A DNA stretch of 64,000 nt from Ignavibacteriota bacterium (GTDB lineage Bacteria > Bacteroidota > Ignavibacteria > Ignavibacteriales > Melioribacteraceae), in the NCBI GenBank assembly GCA_002698995.1, contig PAAX01000033.1, positions 1 through 64,000 of the forward strand, in the 5' to 3' direction. Positions 63,365 to 64,000 of the stretch are shown here, piece by piece. The notes under the pieces are model-generated. The model saw only the letters and a program-made list of their open reading frames with translations, searched no databases and had not been told where the DNA came from. Within the stretch, counting starts at the first letter, position 1; each line of letters begins with the position of its first letter. A program made the translations under genes and the position numbers.

Positions 63365-64000
63365 TGGAAAACGGACTAATTACATATTGGGATTTACCGG
63401 AAAGAAAGCCTATCGGCGATGTATTAATTTCGCGTGAAATTGTTAAATCAAACTATCTGGTAAATCAAATATTAGAAGGATTTCCTGAAGCAGTTTTATT
63501 GCTTAATCAAGAAAGACAAATTGTTGTTTGTAATTTTGCTGCATTAAATATGTTTAATGTCCTTTCAGAAGAAGAAGTAATTGGTAAAAGAATTGGAGAG
63601 GCATTTAACTGCATTTATAGTAATGACCAAGATGGTGGATGCGGAACTTCAAAATTTTGTAAAGAATGCGGAGCCGGAAAAGCCTTAAAAAGAACTAGAG
63701 AAGAATCTATTTCTGTTGAAGAAGAATGCCGAATAATTGCCGAAAGATCTGGCGGACACCAATTTTATAATGTTGCCGTTAAAACTAAACCTCTTATTAT
63801 CGATGAAAAAGATTTCACATTAGTTTCAATCGTAGATATTTCCGCTAAAAAAAGAAGAAATGAATTAGAAAGAATTTTCTTCCATGATATTCTTAATACA
63901 GGAAGCGCTATTAATGGTTTGGCTGAACTTCTTACCGACGAAGAGGATGAAACGGTTAAAACTGAGTTAATAGATTCTATAATTGGTTCATCCAGACAAT
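63364..64000 (+). CDS. PAS-domain sensor histidine kinase, N-terminal part (3' end outside window)
   Basis: The frame is open from the ATG at 63364 to the end of the window (212 codons seen). A PAS domain (about 32-165) has EGFPEAVLLLNQERQIVVCN and a Cys-rich segment CIYSNDQDGGCGTSKFCKEC, common in PAS kinases of this type and possibly an Fe-S or redox site. After it, RIFFHDILNTGSAINGLAEL carries the phosphoacceptor His. The ATPase part lies beyond the edge. No membrane segment is seen so far, so it may be soluble. Its start overlaps the barrel gene stop by one base. Confidence 0.9.
   Translation, partial: MENGLITYWDLPERKPIGDVLISREIVKSNYLVNQILEGFPEAVLLLNQERQIVVCNFAALNMFNVLSEEEVIGKRIGEAFNCIYSNDQDGGCGTSKFCKECGAGKALKRTREESISVEEECRIIAERSGGHQFYNVAVKTKPLIIDEKDFTLVSIVDISAKKRRNELERIFFHDILNTGSAINGLAELLTDEEDETVKTELIDSIIGSSRQ

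Overview
AT-rich chromosomal window with about 52 genes. I infer a non-photosynthetic, motile, respiring member of the Ignavibacteria/Melioribacter side of the Bacteroidota-Chlorobiota group. The reasons are: genes typical of that group (DUF2723 membrane glycosyltransferase, TonB receptor with a DUF4249-type lipoprotein, GHL10-type secreted hydrolase, SSS transporters), many multiheme cytochromes, a promoter of the Bacteroidota type (TTTG ... TAnnTTTG) before rpsT, and chemoreceptors behind flagellar sigma-28-type promoters. No rRNA, tRNA, CRISPR array, insertion sequence or prophage was recognised. The species assignment is inference only.

Layout. 1-5.1 kb: three methyl-accepting chemotaxis proteins (the first cut by the window edge). 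5.4-6.7 kb: an OprB-like porin. 6.8-15.7 kb: saccharopine-dehydrogenase-like enzyme, glycosyltransferases (GT2, DUF2723, GT9), LOG-like and YjbQ proteins, ornithine aminotransferase. 15.7-17.6 kb: ABC-F ATPase. 18.2-26.3 kb: a cytochrome locus. One minus-strand operon encodes a tetraheme periplasmic cytochrome, an outer-membrane barrel, a 14-heme cytochrome and a CXXCH/CX4CH lipoprotein, that is, a porin-cytochrome conduit. Beside it lie an NtrC-family sigma-54 activator and a second unit with an about 10-heme lipoprotein plus a double-rhodanese lipoprotein, preceded by paired tripartite operator repeats and a sigma-54-like promoter. 26.6-28.6 kb: a chorismate mutase-prephenate dehydratase-ACT-DAHP synthase fusion. 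28.6-38.6 kb: TonB receptor/DUF4249 pair, GHL10-like hydrolase, an RsbW/RsbU partner-switching pair, and an ECF sigma factor with a small companion. 38.6-42.5 kb: an AAC(3)-fold, L,D-transpeptidase-like lipoprotein and SSS symporter operon. 42.5-45.6 kb: glnA and eno, with a REP/MITE-like element between them. 45.8-47.3 kb: a heptaheme NapC/NirT inner-membrane cytochrome (ImcH-like architecture). 47.4-54 kb: cyclase-family protein, two signal peptidases I, a secreted LIM-DA1-type metallopeptidase, BtpA-family protein, COG3014/LpoB pair. 54.3-64 kb: a non-catalytic GH2-like sugar-binding protein, PPK2, NatAB-type ABC exporter, queD/queE, rpsT, a GlmU-like enzyme, and a small outer-membrane barrel joined to a PAS sensor kinase cut by the window end.

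How it fits together. The strongest system is an inferred extracellular electron-transfer route. Quinol would be oxidised at the inner membrane by the heptaheme NapC-type protein, electrons would pass through periplasmic cytochromes and the barrel conduit to surface lipoprotein cytochromes, and a dedicated sigma-54 activator would control part of the set. A second theme is sigma-28-type promoters before chemoreceptors, a porin and a barrel/sensor-kinase pair, which suggests a motility regulon. All functions come from motif and domain reading by eye; no database search was possible.
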